Shown: positions 9,847 through 20,953 of the stretch, one piece after another
Layout: every line of letters starts with the position of its first letter
Numbering within the stretch: position 1 is the stretch's first letter
Origin: Algibacillus agarilyticus
GTDB lineage: Bacteria > Pseudomonadota > Gammaproteobacteria > Enterobacterales > Alteromonadaceae
Reading direction: 5' to 3'
Length of the DNA: 64,000 bases
Assembly: GCF_003286125.1 (NCBI RefSeq)
Contig: NZ_QMED01000002.1
Coordinates: 62,001-126,000 of the forward strand
Made by a program: the position numbers and the translations under genes
The notes under the pieces: generated by a model
Seen by the model: the letters and a program-made list of their open reading frames with translations, nothing else
Databases searched by the model: none
What the model was told of the DNA's origin: nothing

Positions 9847-12555
9847 TTAATTTAAGCGACCATGGCAAGCTTTATATTTACGACCTGAACCACAAGGACA
9901 AGGATCGTTACGCCCTAATTTAGCGCCTTCACGCACTTGTGGGCGATCAGGTGTTGCTTGCTCACCTTTGGTTAATTGGTTTGCGCTTTCATGTTCATAC
10001 TTCTTTTGCGCCGCTTGTGTTGTTCGACGTTGCTCTTCAACCGCTTCAGCATCAGACTCATCACGAACTTTTACTTTTGATAAAATGCTCACAACATCAA
10101 ACTTCAATGTATCTAACATTTCAGAGAATAATTCAAAAGATTCGCGCTTATATTCTTGTTTTGGATTTTTCTGCGCATAGCCACGTAAGTGAATACCTTG
10201 ACGTAAATGATCCATCGCCGCTAAATGCTCTTTCCAATGAGTATCAAGCGATTGCAACATAATGCCTTTTTCAAATTGGCGCATGACTTGCTCACCAACA
10301 TGATCTTCTTTCTCTTTATAATCAGCAAGAATTGATTCGAGAATACGCTCTCTTAATATATCTTCATATAACTTATCATCGTCATCAAGCCATTGCTGTA
10401 AAGGTAAATCAAGTAAGAAATCGGCTTTAATGCGCTCTTCTAAACCAGGAATATCCCATAACTCTTCAACCGATTGCGGCGGGATATACATATCAATAGT
10501 ACTCGTGACAACATCAAGACGAATATTATCGATAGTTTCTTTAATATCCCCCTCTTCCAATAATTCATTACGTTGTTGATAAACGACTTTACGCTGATCA
10601 TTAGCGACATCATCATACTCAAGTAACTGCTTGCGAGTATCGAAATTACGCCCTTCAACTTTACGTTGAGCATTTTCAATTGCACGAGTAACCCACGGAT
10701 GCTCGATTGCTTCACCACGTTCCATACCAAGTTTTTTCATTAAACCGGTAACACGATCAGAAGCAAATATGCGCATTAATGAATCTTCCATTGATAAATA
10801 AAAACGTGAAGACCCCGCATCACCCTGGCGGCCTGCACGACCACGTAATTGATTATCAATACGACGAGATTCATGACGTTCAGTACCAATAATATGCAAA
10901 CCACCATTGGTTAAGACTAATTCGTGCGTTTTTTTCCATTCATCTTTTGCTTGTTGAATTTGCTCATCAGTTGGATTATTTAACTTATCTAACTCGGCCG
11001 CTAAATTACCCCCTAAAACAATATCTGTACCACGACCCGCCATATTAGTTGCAATGGTTACCGCACTGGGTTTACCGGCATTTGCTACAATTTCAGCTTC
11101 TTTTTCATGGAACTTAGCATTAAGTACATTGTGTTTAATTTTTTGCTTTTTAAGCGCATTAGATAAACGTTCAGAACTTTCAATCGAAATAGTACCAACT
11201 AAAACAGGGCGCCCTGCTTTAACACACTCTTCAATATCTTCAATGATAGCTTCGAATTTTTCTTCTTCAGACAAATAAACCAAATCAGGCATATCATTAC
11301 GGATCATATCTTTATTAGTTGGAACAACAATCGTTTCTAAATTATAAATATGATTGAACTCAAATGCCTCAGTATCAGCCGTACCGGTCATCCCTGAAAG
11401 TTTGTTATATAAACGGAAATAATTTTGGAAGGTAATAGAAGCAAGCGTTTGATTCTCATTTTGAATATTTACACCTTCTTTTGCTTCAATAGCTTGATGT
11501 AAACCTTCCGACCAACGACGCCCTTCCATTGTTCGACCGGTATGCTCATCAACAATCACGATTTCATCGTCTTTAACAATGTAATCAACATCTCTTACAT
11601 AAAGTTGATGGGCACGCAATGCGGCATTTACATGATGAAACAAAGCAATATTAGCAGCGGCATACAATGAATCTTCTTGTTTGATGATACCGTGTTCTTT
11701 TAAAATTTCTTCTACGCGCTCTTGACCTTTTTCTGTCAAATAAACTTGTTTCGATTTTTCATCAATACTGAAATCACCCGTACTCTCAACGCCTTCTTCA
11801 TCTTCTTTTTCTTGTTGTTCAAGCATTGGAACAATTTTATTCAGGCGACGATACATTTCAGAGCTATCTTCTGCCGCACCTGAAATGATAAGCGGGGTTC
11901 TAGCTTCATCAATGAGAATTGAATCGACTTCATCCACAACAGCAAAAGACAATTTACGTTGAACACGATCTTGTGGACTAAAAGCCATATTATCGCGCAG
12001 ATAATCAAAGCCAAACTCATTATTCGTGCCATAGGTTACATCTGCAGCATAAGCTTGACGTTTTTGATCTGGCGCAAGTCCCGGAATATTACAACCTACC
12101 GTTAAGCCTAAAAATTCGAATAATGGACGACTCCATTCAGCATCACGACTCGCTAGGTAGTCATTCACCGTAATAACGTGAACGGGTCCTGAAAGGGCAT
12201 TTAAGTAGGTTGGCAACGTTGCAGTTAATGTTTTACCTTCACCAGTACGCATTTCTGCAATTTTGCCTTGGTGTAAAATGATCCCACCCAGCATTTGCGC
12301 ATCAAAATGACGCATACTAAACACACGTTTACTCGCTTCTCGGACAACAGCAAAAGCTTCAACCGTTAATTGCTCAAGTGTTTCTCCTTTTTCAATTCGC
12401 TCTCTGAACTCAATTGTTTTTGCCTTAAGTTCATCATCGTTTAGTGCTTCATATTCAGGCTCTAAAGCGTTGACTTGATCGACGACCTTTTTTAATTTTT
12501 TTAGTACGCGGTCATTACGGCTACCAAATAACTTGGTTAATACTTTTGTGATCAT
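9847..12555 (-). CDS. secA: Preprotein translocase ATPase SecA
   Basis: SecA is the motor that drives unfolded preproteins through SecYEG. The 902-residue protein has the usual domains: nucleotide-binding domain 1 with a GEGKT P-loop ([14 protein letters not shown]) near residue 105, the preprotein crosslinking region, nucleotide-binding domain 2 with GRAGRQGD, helical scaffold and wing domains, and a C-terminal zinc motif [14 protein letters not shown] that can bind SecB and phospholipid. The ATG at 12555 has AAGG upstream. It follows the M23 peptidase gene by 51 bp. No SecM-like arrest peptide gene precedes it, so any secretion-responsive control must work differently from E. coli. Confidence 0.98.
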   Translation of the reverse strand: MITKVLTKLFGSRNDRVLKKLKKVVDQVNALEPEYEALNDDELKAKTIEFRERIEKGETLEQLTVEAFAVVREASKRVFSMRHFDAQMLGGIILHQGKIAEMRTGEGKTLTATLPTYLNALSGPVHVITVNDYLASRDAEWSRPLFEFLGLTVGCNIPGLAPDQKRQAYAADVTYGTNNEFGFDYLRDNMAFSPQDRVQRKLSFAVVDEVDSILIDEARTPLIISGAAEDSSEMYRRLNKIVPMLEQQEKEDEEGVESTGDFSIDEKSKQVYLTEKGQERVEEILKEHGIIKQEDSLYAAANIALFHHVNAALRAHQLYVRDVDYIVKDDEIVIVDEHTGRTMEGRRWSEGLHQAIEAKEGVNIQNENQTLASITFQNYFRLYNKLSGMTGTADTEAFEFNHIYNLETIVVPTNKDMIRNDMPDLVYLSEEEKFEAIIEDIEECVKAGRPVLVGTISIESSERLSNALKKQKIKHNVLNAKFHEKEAEIVANAGKPSAVTIATNMAGRGTDIVLGGNLAAELDKLNNPTDEQIQQAKDEWKKTHELVLTNGGLHIIGTERHESRRIDNQLRGRAGRQGDAGSSRFYLSMEDSLMRIFASDRVTGLMKKLGMERGEAIEHPWVTRAIENAQRKVEGRNFDTRKQLLEYDDVANDQRKVVYQQRNELLEEGDIKETIDNIRLDVVTSTIDMYIPPQSVEELWDIPGLEERIKADFLLDLPLQQWLDDDDKLYEDILRERILESILADYKEKEDHVGEQVMRQFEKGIMLQSLDTHWKEHLAAMDHLRQGIHLRGYAQKNPKQEYKRESFELFSEMLDTLKFDVVSILSKVKVRDESDAEAVEEQRRTTQAAQKKYEHESANQLTKGEQATPDRPQVREGAKLGRNDPCPCGSGRKYKACHGRLN

Positions 12556-12606
12556 GGAGTTACCTTGAAATTCACCCTTCCTGGTTGGAGCGAGCTTTTA
12601 ATTATT

Positions 12607-13539
12607 TTATTTATTTCGACGATAAACGTACTTTAACGGATCAATTTGCTTTCCATTTCGCAGCACTTCGTAATGTACATGTGGGCCAGTAGAGCGACCA
12701 GTGCTTCCCATAACACCAATCTGCTGACCTTTAACCACAACATCACCCAGTGAAACTAAAATTTCTTTGTTGTGTCCGTAGCGAGTACGCAAACCATCGC
12801 CGTGTTCTACTTCAACTAAATGTCCATAACCGTAACGTTCTCCTGCCCAAGTAACAATACCTGCACCTGTCGCTACGACTTTATTTCCTTCTTCACCTGC
12901 AAAATCTATCCCCTTATGCATTGCAGGTAAACCACTAAATGGATCTTTTCGCATACCATAATATGAAGACAACCAGCCTTTGCTGATAGGTCGTCCTGAT
13001 ATATAGCTTTGCTGATCTACATCGTGGTTACGCATAACCGATTCAAGCAAGCCCAGTTGGCGCTCTTGCTCATTTAATTCTTGGATCAATGCATCAATAT
13101 CATTCAACAAGCTAAAAGAATCTGAATGTTGGAATGTATCTAAGCTGATGTCATTTGATGGACCGCCTGTTGCTGGCATATATTCAAAATTAAACTCATC
13201 ACCTTCTAATTGTGCATGCGCTTGTACACCTGCACCTAATGCATTAACTCGCAACATTTGCGATTGCACTTCACCTAATTTGAGGGTTAATGCGGTTAAT
13301 TCAACCTGTGTTTTCTTCTTTAAGTCGACTACTTGACGTTTTTGTTCAACTAATAAGCCTCTTGCTTCTTGTACACCATTTAGTCTGTTATCATTCGCCC
13401 CATTAAAGAGCCAAGAAACAAAAGAAAGTACGATTAACGCAGCTGTAAATAAAACTAACAGTAATGCAATCCAATGACGCTTATCTAAGTGCCATTCTAA
13501 TTCGATATCTTGCTTTTTATAATGTATCGAAAACGCCAT
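12607..13539 (-). CDS. M23 family metallopeptidase, inner-membrane anchored
   Basis: This 310-residue protein has one membrane helix at about residues 24-44, a coiled-coil-rich periplasmic stretch, and a C-terminal LytM/M23 domain. The zinc and catalytic residues are present: MHKGIDF near residue 207 (His and Asp) and GPHVHYE near residue 286. Such enzymes cut peptide cross-links in peptidoglycan or, when degenerate, activate amidases; the intact motif suggests an active peptidase. It occupies the place of secM between lpxC and secA. Its start faces dciA across only 23 bp, so promoter elements of both genes probably overlap coding sequence. Confidence 0.9.
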   Translation of the reverse strand: MAFSIHYKKQDIELEWHLDKRHWIALLLVLFTAALIVLSFVSWLFNGANDNRLNGVQEARGLLVEQKRQVVDLKKKTQVELTALTLKLGEVQSQMLRVNALGAGVQAHAQLEGDEFNFEYMPATGGPSNDISLDTFQHSDSFSLLNDIDALIQELNEQERQLGLLESVMRNHDVDQQSYISGRPISKGWLSSYYGMRKDPFSGLPAMHKGIDFAGEEGNKVVATGAGIVTWAGERYGYGHLVEVEHGDGLRTRYGHNKEILVSLGDVVVKGQQIGVMGSTGRSTGPHVHYEVLRNGKQIDPLKYVYRRNK

Positions 13540-13562
13540 TGTTTAAGAATCTCTAAGAAAAT

Positions 13563-14033
13563 ATGAAAAGTAGACCAAAATCTTTTACCCAAGTCGTTAA
13601 TGAAACTTGGCCAGATAAACAAATTAATGCAGCTAAAGCTGATGATTATATCAGTCTGATTCAACAGGAGCTAGCGGTTTACTTACCTCTAGAGTGGCAG
13701 AATAAAATAAACGCGAAGAAATATCAAAACGGTATTTTGTATATTGAGCTGATAAGTGCAGCTTATAAGATGCGTTTTAATGCTGTACGCCTTGATTTAC
13801 TTAGTCATCTACGAAAAAAGATCCCTGATCTTGTTAGTATTAATGAACAAATAAATCCGAATAAGAACTTAGCACCTGCACAAATAAAAGTGAGCGCGCA
13901 GCGAAATAATAATAAAACAGAGCTAAAAAACAATTTATCAGCCAAGGCACAAACCAGTATTTTGGATGCAGCAAAAAATTTACCCGATAATTTACGCTTC
14001 GCATTAGAGCGTTTAGCCAAAAGTAAAAAATAA
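13563..14033 (+). CDS. dciA: DciA-type replicative helicase loader (DUF721)
   Basis: This 156-residue protein belongs to the DUF721/DciA family. DciA loads the DnaB replicative helicase in bacteria that lack the phage-derived loader DnaC or DnaI. The N-terminal part matches the family fold (WQNKINAKKYQNGILYIEL, then a helix predicted to face DnaB). The C-terminal third is basic and low in complexity, like the disordered tail of the family. It is the only plus-strand gene inside the dcw/secA block. Placement between lpxC and secA is frequent in gammaproteobacteria with DciA. The function rests on family membership. Confidence 0.85.
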   Translation: MKSRPKSFTQVVNETWPDKQINAAKADDYISLIQQELAVYLPLEWQNKINAKKYQNGILYIELISAAYKMRFNAVRLDLLSHLRKKIPDLVSINEQINPNKNLAPAQIKVSAQRNNNKTELKNNLSAKAQTSILDAAKNLPDNLRFALERLAKSKK

Positions 14034-14060
14034 GACAAAAGCTTATTTCAGCCATCCAAT

Positions 14061-14092
14061 AAAAAAGGCTTAATAAAAATTAAGCCTTTTTT
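14061..14092. terminator. Bidirectional terminator between dciA and lpxC
   Basis: The strong hairpin has arms AAAAAAGGCTTAA and TTAAGCCTTTTTT around a six-base loop. T-runs occur on both strands, so it can end the convergent dciA and lpxC transcripts. Confidence 0.9.
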
Positions 14093-14117
14093 ATAGGGAA
14101 GTCATTATTAACGAGAC

Positions 14118-15029
14118 TTATACGGCTTCTGCAGGAAGAAACTTTAATGGCACTTCATTATTCTCGGTATATTCAACCCAAGACCAACTATCGGTGTTAT
14201 CCATAATGGCACGCAGTAATATATTATTAATTTCATGCCCAGACTTATAAGCGCGCATTTCGCCTAATATCGCATGCCCGGTCATATACATATCACCCAC
14301 AGCATCTAAAATTTTGTGCATTAAAAATTCATCATCGTAACGCAAACCATTGGCATTAAGCACTTGGTATTCATCTAGCACGACTGCATTATCAAAACTA
14401 CCGCCTAAAGCTAAGTTCAATGAGCGTAAATACTCAAAATCTTTCATGAAGCCAAATGTTCGGGCTCTACTCACTTCACGAATATATTCATCACTTGAAA
14501 ATTCAAAAACACAATGTTGTTTAGTCGCTGCAATAGCGGGGTGTAAAAAATCAATACCAAAATCCAGTTTGAAACCTTGGTAAGGTAAAATTTCAGCCCA
14601 CTTATCACCTTGTTCAATACGAATAGGCTTATCGATGCGAATAAAGCGTTTAGGGGTATTTAAATCTTGAATACCCGCTTCTTCAATTAAAAAGATAAAC
14701 GGACTCGCACTGCCATCAACAATAGGCACTTCATTGGCATCGAGCTCAATGATCAAATTGTCGATACCTAACCCTGCTAGCGCAGACATTAAATGCTCAA
14801 CCGTTGAAATAGCCACGCCATTTTCATCAGTCATACACGTACACATACGCGTGTCGGTTACCGCATGTGGGCTAACCGGAAAATCAACAGGCGGATTAAT
14901 ATCCACACGGCGAAAAATAATCCCCGTATTGGCAGGTGCCGGATGTAATGCCATAAAGACTTTTTCGCCTTTATGCAGACCTACGCCCGTAGTTGATACG
15001 CTCTTTTTTAACGTTCTTTGATAATTCAT
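14118..15029 (-). CDS. lpxC: UDP-3-O-acyl-N-acetylglucosamine deacetylase
   Basis: LpxC is the zinc enzyme of the committed step of lipid A synthesis. The 303-residue protein matches the family length and carries the zinc-binding His79 in [12 protein letters not shown], the second site HKILDAVGD (His and Asp ligands) and the active-site GHAILGEM. It is the last dcw gene before the terminator at 14061-14092. The gap of more than 300 bp to ftsZ, with a hairpin in it, suggests a promoter of its own. The ATG at 15029 begins [19 protein letters not shown], which is typical. Confidence 0.97.
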   Translation of the reverse strand: MNYQRTLKKSVSTTGVGLHKGEKVFMALHPAPANTGIIFRRVDINPPVDFPVSPHAVTDTRMCTCMTDENGVAISTVEHLMSALAGLGIDNLIIELDANEVPIVDGSASPFIFLIEEAGIQDLNTPKRFIRIDKPIRIEQGDKWAEILPYQGFKLDFGIDFLHPAIAATKQHCVFEFSSDEYIREVSRARTFGFMKDFEYLRSLNLALGGSFDNAVVLDEYQVLNANGLRYDDEFLMHKILDAVGDMYMTGHAILGEMRAYKSGHEINNILLRAIMDNTDSWSWVEYTENNEVPLKFLPAEAV

Positions 15030-15341
15030 ATTTACAGGTATAAATACTCTCTGGTCACTTAATACTCACGCTCATTTCTCTAATTTGAATGAACGCGCTT
15101 AATTTACTCGTTTGACTACAGCTTTAGCCAAAAGTGCCGATATTTTATCATAGCTATTGAATGCAAACTAATATTGCCACTCATTAGACCAGAAAAACAC
15201 ATGCTTTATTTCACATTTTTATCAATTAATATCAAATCAAATACCTACCTATTTAAAAATAGAAAGCAGAAAACCCGCTTATAGTCAGACCATAAACGGG
15301 AAAGTAAGTAAGTGTGGTTGAGGCTTAGCCTCGCCGATTAA
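15030..15341 (-). other. ftsZ-lpxC intergenic region
   Basis: This 312-bp stretch separates ftsZ from lpxC. A hairpin at 15274-15300 (arms around CCCG/CGGG and TTAT/ATAA) is followed on the minus strand by TTTT and is a moderate ftsZ terminator candidate. A perfect palindrome, GCCGATTAATTAATCGGC (15333-15350), spans the ftsZ stop codon. The lpxC promoter should lie between them and the lpxC start, but none was identified with confidence. No gene is seen. Confidence 0.45.
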
Positions 15342-16508
15342 TTAATCGGCTTGTTTTCTTAAAAACGCAGGTACGTCTAAATAATCTAAACCTTGTTGTT
15401 GTGCAGGTTGTCCAACTGGCTGTTGTGCAGGCGCAGTAGCAGGACGCGTTTGAGCTTCTAAGTTTACAGCCGCAGCACCTTCAGACATCGTCACGGCTGG
15501 CGCAGAAGAAGCTTCATAACGAGAAGACGTGACCAATGAAATATCAGGCTTACGCTCACCAATACCCGTTGCAACCACCGTTACTCGCAATTCTTCACTC
15601 ATTTCAGGGTCAATAACTGCCCCCACAACAACCGTTGCGTTTTCTGATGCAAATGCTTTAACCGCATTACCAACCGTTTCAAACTCTTCAATACTGATAT
15701 CCATACCCGCAGTGATATTAACTAAAATACCACGAGCGCCAGCAAGATCGACGTCTTCTAATAATGGAGAAGAAATAGCTTGCTCAGCGGCTTCTTCAGC
15801 ACGGTCTTCACCTTTAGCAATACCAGTGCCCATCATAGCTGTACCCATTTCAGCCATAACCGTTCTTACATCGGCGAAATCGACATTAATTAAACCAGGT
15901 CGTGTAATCAGCTCTGCAATACCTTGAACCGCGCCTAATAACACATCGTTAGCGGCTTTAAATGCATCAAGTAAAGTGGTGCCTTTGCCTAATACTTTTA
16001 ATAATTTATCATTTGGGATCGTGATCAAGGAATCAACTGATTTAGCTAAACCATCGATACCTTGCTCTGCATAAGCCATACGCTTACGACCTTCAAAAGG
16101 GAAAGGCTTAGTCACAACAGCAACCGTCAATATTCCCATTTCACGTGCTACTTCAGCTACAACGGGTGCAGCGCCCGTACCCGTACCACCGCCCATGCCA
16201 GCGGCAATAAAAACCATATCAGCGCCTTCAATTGCAGTACGAATAGCTTCTCTATCTTCTTCTGCACTTTGACGGCCAATTTCTGGATTAGCCCCAGCGC
16301 CTAAACCTTTAGTTACATCACGACCAATTTGTAATGTTGTCTGCGCATTTGAGTTACGCAACGCTTGCGCATCCGTATTGGCGGTCATGAATTCAACACC
16401 TTCAATGGTGTGCTTAACCATATGCTCAACGGCATTACCACCGCCACCGCCTACGCCAATGACTTTAATTACTGCTTCATCGGCATGTTCACTCATTAAA
16501 TCAAACAT
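15342..16508 (-). CDS. ftsZ: Cell division protein FtsZ
   Basis: FtsZ is the tubulin-like GTPase that forms the division ring. The tubulin signature GGGTGTG ([16 protein letters not shown]) and the synergy loop are intact. After a Gln/Pro/Ala-rich linker the protein ends with the conserved tail [13 protein letters not shown], which binds FtsA and ZipA. The ATG at 16508 ([12 protein letters not shown]) is preferred because GGAG lies six bases upstream. A GTG at 16520 would start inside the ribosome binding site region. The protein is then 388 residues. Confidence 0.98.
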   Translation of the reverse strand: MFDLMSEHADEAVIKVIGVGGGGGNAVEHMVKHTIEGVEFMTANTDAQALRNSNAQTTLQIGRDVTKGLGAGANPEIGRQSAEEDREAIRTAIEGADMVFIAAGMGGGTGTGAAPVVAEVAREMGILTVAVVTKPFPFEGRKRMAYAEQGIDGLAKSVDSLITIPNDKLLKVLGKGTTLLDAFKAANDVLLGAVQGIAELITRPGLINVDFADVRTVMAEMGTAMMGTGIAKGEDRAEEAAEQAISSPLLEDVDLAGARGILVNITAGMDISIEEFETVGNAVKAFASENATVVVGAVIDPEMSEELRVTVVATGIGERKPDISLVTSSRYEASSAPAVTMSEGAAAVNLEAQTRPATAPAQQPVGQPAQQQGLDYLDVPAFLRKQAD

Positions 16509-16580
16509 GTTTTTCTCCACTTACTTACTTTAATTAAATTTTTAATACAAAAACATTCAACTAAGCGCACAACCACTTAG

Positions 16581-17813
16581 CTAGAATTCACCTTTAAACC
16601 AGCTGTGGATCCGTTGCCAAAAACTAGCATCTTCTTCATCAACTCGATTTGAAACTCGATTCATTAATTGATCTTTACCGTAATGTAATAAACCAATTGA
16701 TGTTGCATACATGGGATCATCCACGTATTCAGTTAAACCTTTTAAATTAACTGGACTACCTAAACGCACTGGCATTTGGAAGATATCTTCAGCAAATTCA
16801 ACAGCGCCTTCCATTTTAGAAGTGCCACCCGTTAAAACGATACCCGCGGCAATTTTATCCTCTAAGCCGCTTTTCTTTATCTCGTCATAAATCAATTCAA
16901 ACAACTCTTGATAACGAGGCTCGACGACTTCAGCTAATGTATGACGCGACATTGAACGAGCCGGACGCCCTCCTACACTAGGGACTTCGATACTTTCTTC
17001 AATACTCACCAAATTACGTAATGCACAGGCATATTGAACTTTTAACTGCTCAGCATGGCTGATCGGAGTCCGAAATATTTGCGCGATATCTTTTGTTACT
17101 TGGTTACCCGCAACCGCGATAACGGCGTTATGACGAATAGCGCCATCAACATAAATAACTAAATCAATCGTACCTGCGCCCACATCAACAACCGCGACAC
17201 CAAGCTCTTTCTCATCATCAGTTAAAACGGAGTCGCTAGAGGCAATAGCGGAAAACACCAAATCATCAACACGCAAACCGCAACGCTCCGCACATTTAAC
17301 AATGTTTTTCGCCATGTCAGCGGCACACGTCACTAAATGCACTTTCGCTTCAAGTCTTACGCCCGACATCCCAATAGGGCTTTTAATGCCTTCTTGAATA
17401 TCAACACTATAATCTTGTGGTAACACATGCAGCACTTTGCGCTCAGCGGGTAACGGCACTGATTTAGCGGTATGAATGACATTATCAACATCATCTTGAG
17501 TGACTTCGTGTTCATTGATCGGCACCATGCCATTTTCATTTTGACATTTGATATGACGCCCTGAAATAGCAATATACACAGATGAAATCTGACAGCCTGA
17601 CATTAACTCGGCTTCTTCTATTGCCCGCTGGATCGACTCAATCACTAAATTAAGATCGTTAACGCCGCCTTTATCCATCCCTCTTGAAGCATGTGAACCC
17701 ACCCCAACAACACTCACAGCGCCATCAGGTAAAACCTCACCAACAACCGCTACAACTTTTGCTGTACCGATATCGAGCCCAACTATTAAATTTCTGTCTG
17801 TTACTTTAGACAT
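16581..17813 (-). CDS. ftsA: Cell division protein FtsA
   Basis: FtsA is an actin-like ATPase that ties FtsZ to the inner membrane and recruits later division proteins. The 410-residue product shows the phosphate-1 motif LDIGTAKV, the adenosine motif VLTGGTSKMEG and a C-terminal amphipathic helix (SFWQRIHSWFKGEF) for membrane attachment. The ATG at 17813 (MSKVTDRNLIVGLDIGT) aligns with E. coli FtsA; the frame also opens at a TTG at 17819. It follows ftsQ by a few bases and precedes ftsZ by 72 bp. Confidence 0.97.
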   Translation of the reverse strand: MSKVTDRNLIVGLDIGTAKVVAVVGEVLPDGAVSVVGVGSHASRGMDKGGVNDLNLVIESIQRAIEEAELMSGCQISSVYIAISGRHIKCQNENGMVPINEHEVTQDDVDNVIHTAKSVPLPAERKVLHVLPQDYSVDIQEGIKSPIGMSGVRLEAKVHLVTCAADMAKNIVKCAERCGLRVDDLVFSAIASSDSVLTDDEKELGVAVVDVGAGTIDLVIYVDGAIRHNAVIAVAGNQVTKDIAQIFRTPISHAEQLKVQYACALRNLVSIEESIEVPSVGGRPARSMSRHTLAEVVEPRYQELFELIYDEIKKSGLEDKIAAGIVLTGGTSKMEGAVEFAEDIFQMPVRLGSPVNLKGLTEYVDDPMYATSIGLLHYGKDQLMNRVSNRVDEEDASFWQRIHSWFKGEF

Positions 17814-17821
17814 ACTCAACT

Positions 17822-18568
17822 CTATTTATTATTTTCATGCTTTACACCAATGGCAAAGCCTGTGTCATATCGTAAATCAACATATGCTAATTCATGTTTC
17901 TGCATTAGCATTTGATAATGTTGTAAAAACCGCTTACTTCGATTAAGCCAGTCTTCTCGACCTAACCTTAACTTAACGCCATTTGCGAGCGTAATACTCA
18001 GTGCATGTCGCTCTGACAATGACAATTCAGTCATGTCAATGTCATACAGTTTCATTAACTCAGCCAACTGCGTATAAGTATTTAGTGCGCTTTTTTCATC
18101 ACCTTCAGGGCCATAAAGCCAAGAAAGCGGTTGCAATAACCTATCTTGCTCAGCTTGGAATACATCGCCAAATTCGTTAATAAAAAAATCACCGTTCCAA
18201 TGCGCAACCGGCTTTTGCTCAGTTAAATAAATTTTTAATCTATTTGGCCACTCTTTGCGTACTGACGCGCTGTAAACCCAAGCTAATGACTCTAAATGTA
18301 ATTGAGCCTGATTTACATCTAATGTAAAAAAACTCTGTTGCATCTGACTTTCTAATGCATTAATAACATCTTTTTTTACAACGTAATTTTGTGTGCCATG
18401 CACAACAATTTCTTTTACTGGCAATTGGTTTTCATCAATTAACCAATTGCCAACGTATTCAATGAGCCAAACCAGACCGATAATCACCCAAAAGAAAAAA
18501 ACCACGCCAGCCCAAAAAGGCCAGCCAACAGCGGCTACTTTCTCTTGCCAAGTCACCTGTTCACTCAT
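17822..18568 (-). CDS. ftsQ: Cell division protein FtsQ
   Basis: FtsQ is a bitopic inner-membrane protein that links early division proteins to the FtsBL-FtsWI synthase complex. The 248-residue sequence has a short cytoplasmic N-terminus, one membrane helix at about residues 15-37, a POTRA domain starting near LPVKEIVVHGTQNYV, and the FtsQ/DivIB beta domain. The start ATG is 6 bp past the ddlB stop and has only a weak ribosome binding site, so translation is probably coupled to ddlB. Confidence 0.95.
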   Translation of the reverse strand: MSEQVTWQEKVAAVGWPFWAGVVFFFWVIIGLVWLIEYVGNWLIDENQLPVKEIVVHGTQNYVVKKDVINALESQMQQSFFTLDVNQAQLHLESLAWVYSASVRKEWPNRLKIYLTEQKPVAHWNGDFFINEFGDVFQAEQDRLLQPLSWLYGPEGDEKSALNTYTQLAELMKLYDIDMTELSLSERHALSITLANGVKLRLGREDWLNRSKRFLQHYQMLMQKHELAYVDLRYDTGFAIGVKHENNK

Positions 18569-18574
18569 AAAAAT

Positions 18575-19492
18575 TTAACGAGCAGATCTTAAAATAGTGA
18601 CCACTAATTCAGCAAAAGAAAGACCTTTAGCTTTAGCCGCCATTGGCACTAAACTTTTTTCTGTCATACCTGGCACGGTATTCACTTCTAGCAAATAAAA
18701 CTGTCCATCTTCATCTCGCATTAAATCGACACGCCCCCAACCTTCAGCATCAACGGCCGCAAAAGCCGTTACCGCCAAAGACTGGATATAAGTTTCATCT
18801 TCAATTGATAAACCACTCGGGCAGAAATATTCAGTCGAATTAGAAAGGTATTTAGCTTCGTAATCATAAAATGCATGTGGGGTTTGCATCCGAATACTGG
18901 GTAAGGCGTCGCCATTTAAAATAGACACCGTAAATTCAGGTCCATTAATAAATTGCTCAATCAGCACATTACAGCCAAACTCGAGTGCTTTATTAACGGC
19001 TGCTTTTAATTCGTCAGCCGTGGTAACCATACTCATACCAATGCTTGAGCCTTCTTGTGCAGGCTTAACAAACGCTTTACCGTTTAACTCGACTAGCATT
19101 TGCTCAAAATCGATATTTCCGGCCTGGCTTGTTTTGACTTCACGAAATTTTGCGGTAGGTAAAGCTAAACTTTGCCAAACTCGTTTAGTTAAAATTTTGT
19201 CCATGCAAAGTGCAGATCCTAATACCCGTGAGCCGGCATAAGGTAATTTTAAATATTCCAATACACCTTGAATAACACCATCTTCACCGCCACGACCATG
19301 TAGTGTATTAAATACACGGTCGTAACCTAAGCTTTTAAGTTGTAAAGGAGACACTTCACGGGTATCAACTAAACCAGCCGTAATACCTTGCTCGACCAAT
19401 GCGTTATGAACCGCTCGACCTGATTTTAATGAGATTTCGCGCTCTGCAGATGTGCCGCCATATAATACTGCAACATTACCAAATTCACTCAT
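18575..19492 (-). CDS. ddlB: D-alanine--D-alanine ligase
   Basis: This ATP-grasp enzyme makes the D-Ala-D-Ala dipeptide that MurF adds to the peptidoglycan precursor. The 305-residue length is typical for DdlB. Conserved segments include [15 protein letters not shown] at the N-terminus, the ATP-binding region [12 protein letters not shown], and the C-terminal [15 protein letters not shown]. The ATG at 19492 overlaps the murC stop (ATGA) and has GGAGG six bases upstream. Confidence 0.97.
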   Translation of the reverse strand: MSEFGNVAVLYGGTSAEREISLKSGRAVHNALVEQGITAGLVDTREVSPLQLKSLGYDRVFNTLHGRGGEDGVIQGVLEYLKLPYAGSRVLGSALCMDKILTKRVWQSLALPTAKFREVKTSQAGNIDFEQMLVELNGKAFVKPAQEGSSIGMSMVTTADELKAAVNKALEFGCNVLIEQFINGPEFTVSILNGDALPSIRMQTPHAFYDYEAKYLSNSTEYFCPSGLSIEDETYIQSLAVTAFAAVDAEGWGRVDLMRDEDGQFYLLEVNTVPGMTEKSLVPMAAKAKGLSFAELVVTILRSAR

Positions 19493-20952
19493 GACGCACC
19501 TCCTTGTTCAACATAAGCAGCCATAGCCGGCTTATTAAATTTTAAATCGGCTAATAGTTTAGCCATTGCGCCAATATTACCAGCGCCTTGGGTTAAAACC
19601 ACATCACCCGCTTGAATAATTTTAGCGAGTTGCGCAGGTAACTCATTAGGTTTACTAACATAAAGCGGTTCAATTGATGCTTGTTGACGAATAGAACGGC
19701 ATAACGAGCGGCTATCTGCCCCCGCTATTGGCGCTTCGCCTGCACTATACACCTCAAGTAAGCAAAGTTGATCAACTTCGGCTAATACTTTTACAAAATC
19801 TTCGTATAAATCACGTGTTCGAGTAAATCGATGTGGTTGATACGCCATCACTAAGCGGCGATCAGGAAAAGCAGCACGTATAGATTTTATCGTCGCTGCG
19901 ACTTCAGTCGGGTGATGGCCATAATCGTCAATAAATTCAACATTTCCATCACCAACAGGGTAATTTCCAAGTCGTTCAAAACGACGACCAATGCCTTCAA
20001 ACTTTTGCAAAGCGGCTAATATAAGATCGTCTGCAATCCCTTCGTCACAAGCTAACGCAATAGCAGCCGTTGCATTTAACGCATTATGTTGACCAGGTAA
20101 ATTTAACGTGACCGTTAATGGTTCAGCTTTAGGCCGTAAAACAGTAAAATGACTTGTACTGCCCACTTGAGAAAAACCGGTTATTTGGTAATCCGCTTTA
20201 TCTGTAAAACCATAACTTAAATAATTTCGACCAATACGCTCGGCTAACTCAACAACGGTTTCGTCATCAAAACACAAAATAGCCATGCCATAAAAAGGTA
20301 AATTGTGTAAAAAGTCACAATAGGTATCTTTCATTTTACTGAAATCACCCTCGTAGGTATCCATGTGATCAGGTTCAACATTCGTTACGACAGAGATCAT
20401 CGGTTGTAAATGTAAAAATGAAGCATCTGACTCATCTGCTTCTGCAACTAAGTATCGGCTTTTACCCAAACGCGCATTGGTATTTGCACTGTTTAATCGA
20501 CCACCAATGATAAAGGTGGGATCAAGACCGGCTTGAGCAAATATACTCGCAACCAAGCTCGTTGTTGTTGTTTTGCCATGCGTACCCGCGATCGCAATAC
20601 CATGGCGATAACGCATTAATTCAGCTAGCATTTCAGCACGTTGAATAACGGGGATCCGTTGCTCTTTTGCCGCTGCAACTTCTGGGTTTTGTGCAGAAAC
20701 TGCACTGGAAATAACCACAACATCTGCAGAATTAATATTCTCAGCATGATGACCAATTAACACATTAGCCCCCATGTCGATTAAACGCTGTGTATTAGCA
20801 CTATGAGCAATATCCGAGCCCGATATTTTATAACCGTCAGTTAATAACACTTCGGCAATGCCACACATGCCAGAGCCACCAATACCCACCATGTGAATAT
20901 TTTGAACTCTGCGCATTTCTGGTATTTTAAATTCGGTTTCGTTTATGTTCAC
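19489..20952 (-). CDS. murC: UDP-N-acetylmuramate--L-alanine ligase
   Basis: MurC adds the first amino acid, L-alanine, to UDP-MurNAc. The 487-residue protein has the Rossmann start [14 protein letters not shown], the P-loop [13 protein letters not shown] and the Mur ligase segments ([19 protein letters not shown]). The start is GTG at 20952, with GAGGA overlapping the end of murG upstream. It overlaps ddlB by 4 bp. Confidence 0.97.
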   Translation of the reverse strand: MNINETEFKIPEMRRVQNIHMVGIGGSGMCGIAEVLLTDGYKISGSDIAHSANTQRLIDMGANVLIGHHAENINSADVVVISSAVSAQNPEVAAAKEQRIPVIQRAEMLAELMRYRHGIAIAGTHGKTTTTSLVASIFAQAGLDPTFIIGGRLNSANTNARLGKSRYLVAEADESDASFLHLQPMISVVTNVEPDHMDTYEGDFSKMKDTYCDFLHNLPFYGMAILCFDDETVVELAERIGRNYLSYGFTDKADYQITGFSQVGSTSHFTVLRPKAEPLTVTLNLPGQHNALNATAAIALACDEGIADDLILAALQKFEGIGRRFERLGNYPVGDGNVEFIDDYGHHPTEVAATIKSIRAAFPDRRLVMAYQPHRFTRTRDLYEDFVKVLAEVDQLCLLEVYSAGEAPIAGADSRSLCRSIRQQASIEPLYVSKPNELPAQLAKIIQAGDVVLTQGAGNIGAMAKLLADLKFNKPAMAAYVEQGGAS

Positions 20953-20953
20953 T

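Noticed and set aside
12556-12606. SecM-like arrest peptide before secA
   Set aside because: The upstream gene encodes an M23 peptidase with no SecM-like C-terminal arrest sequence.
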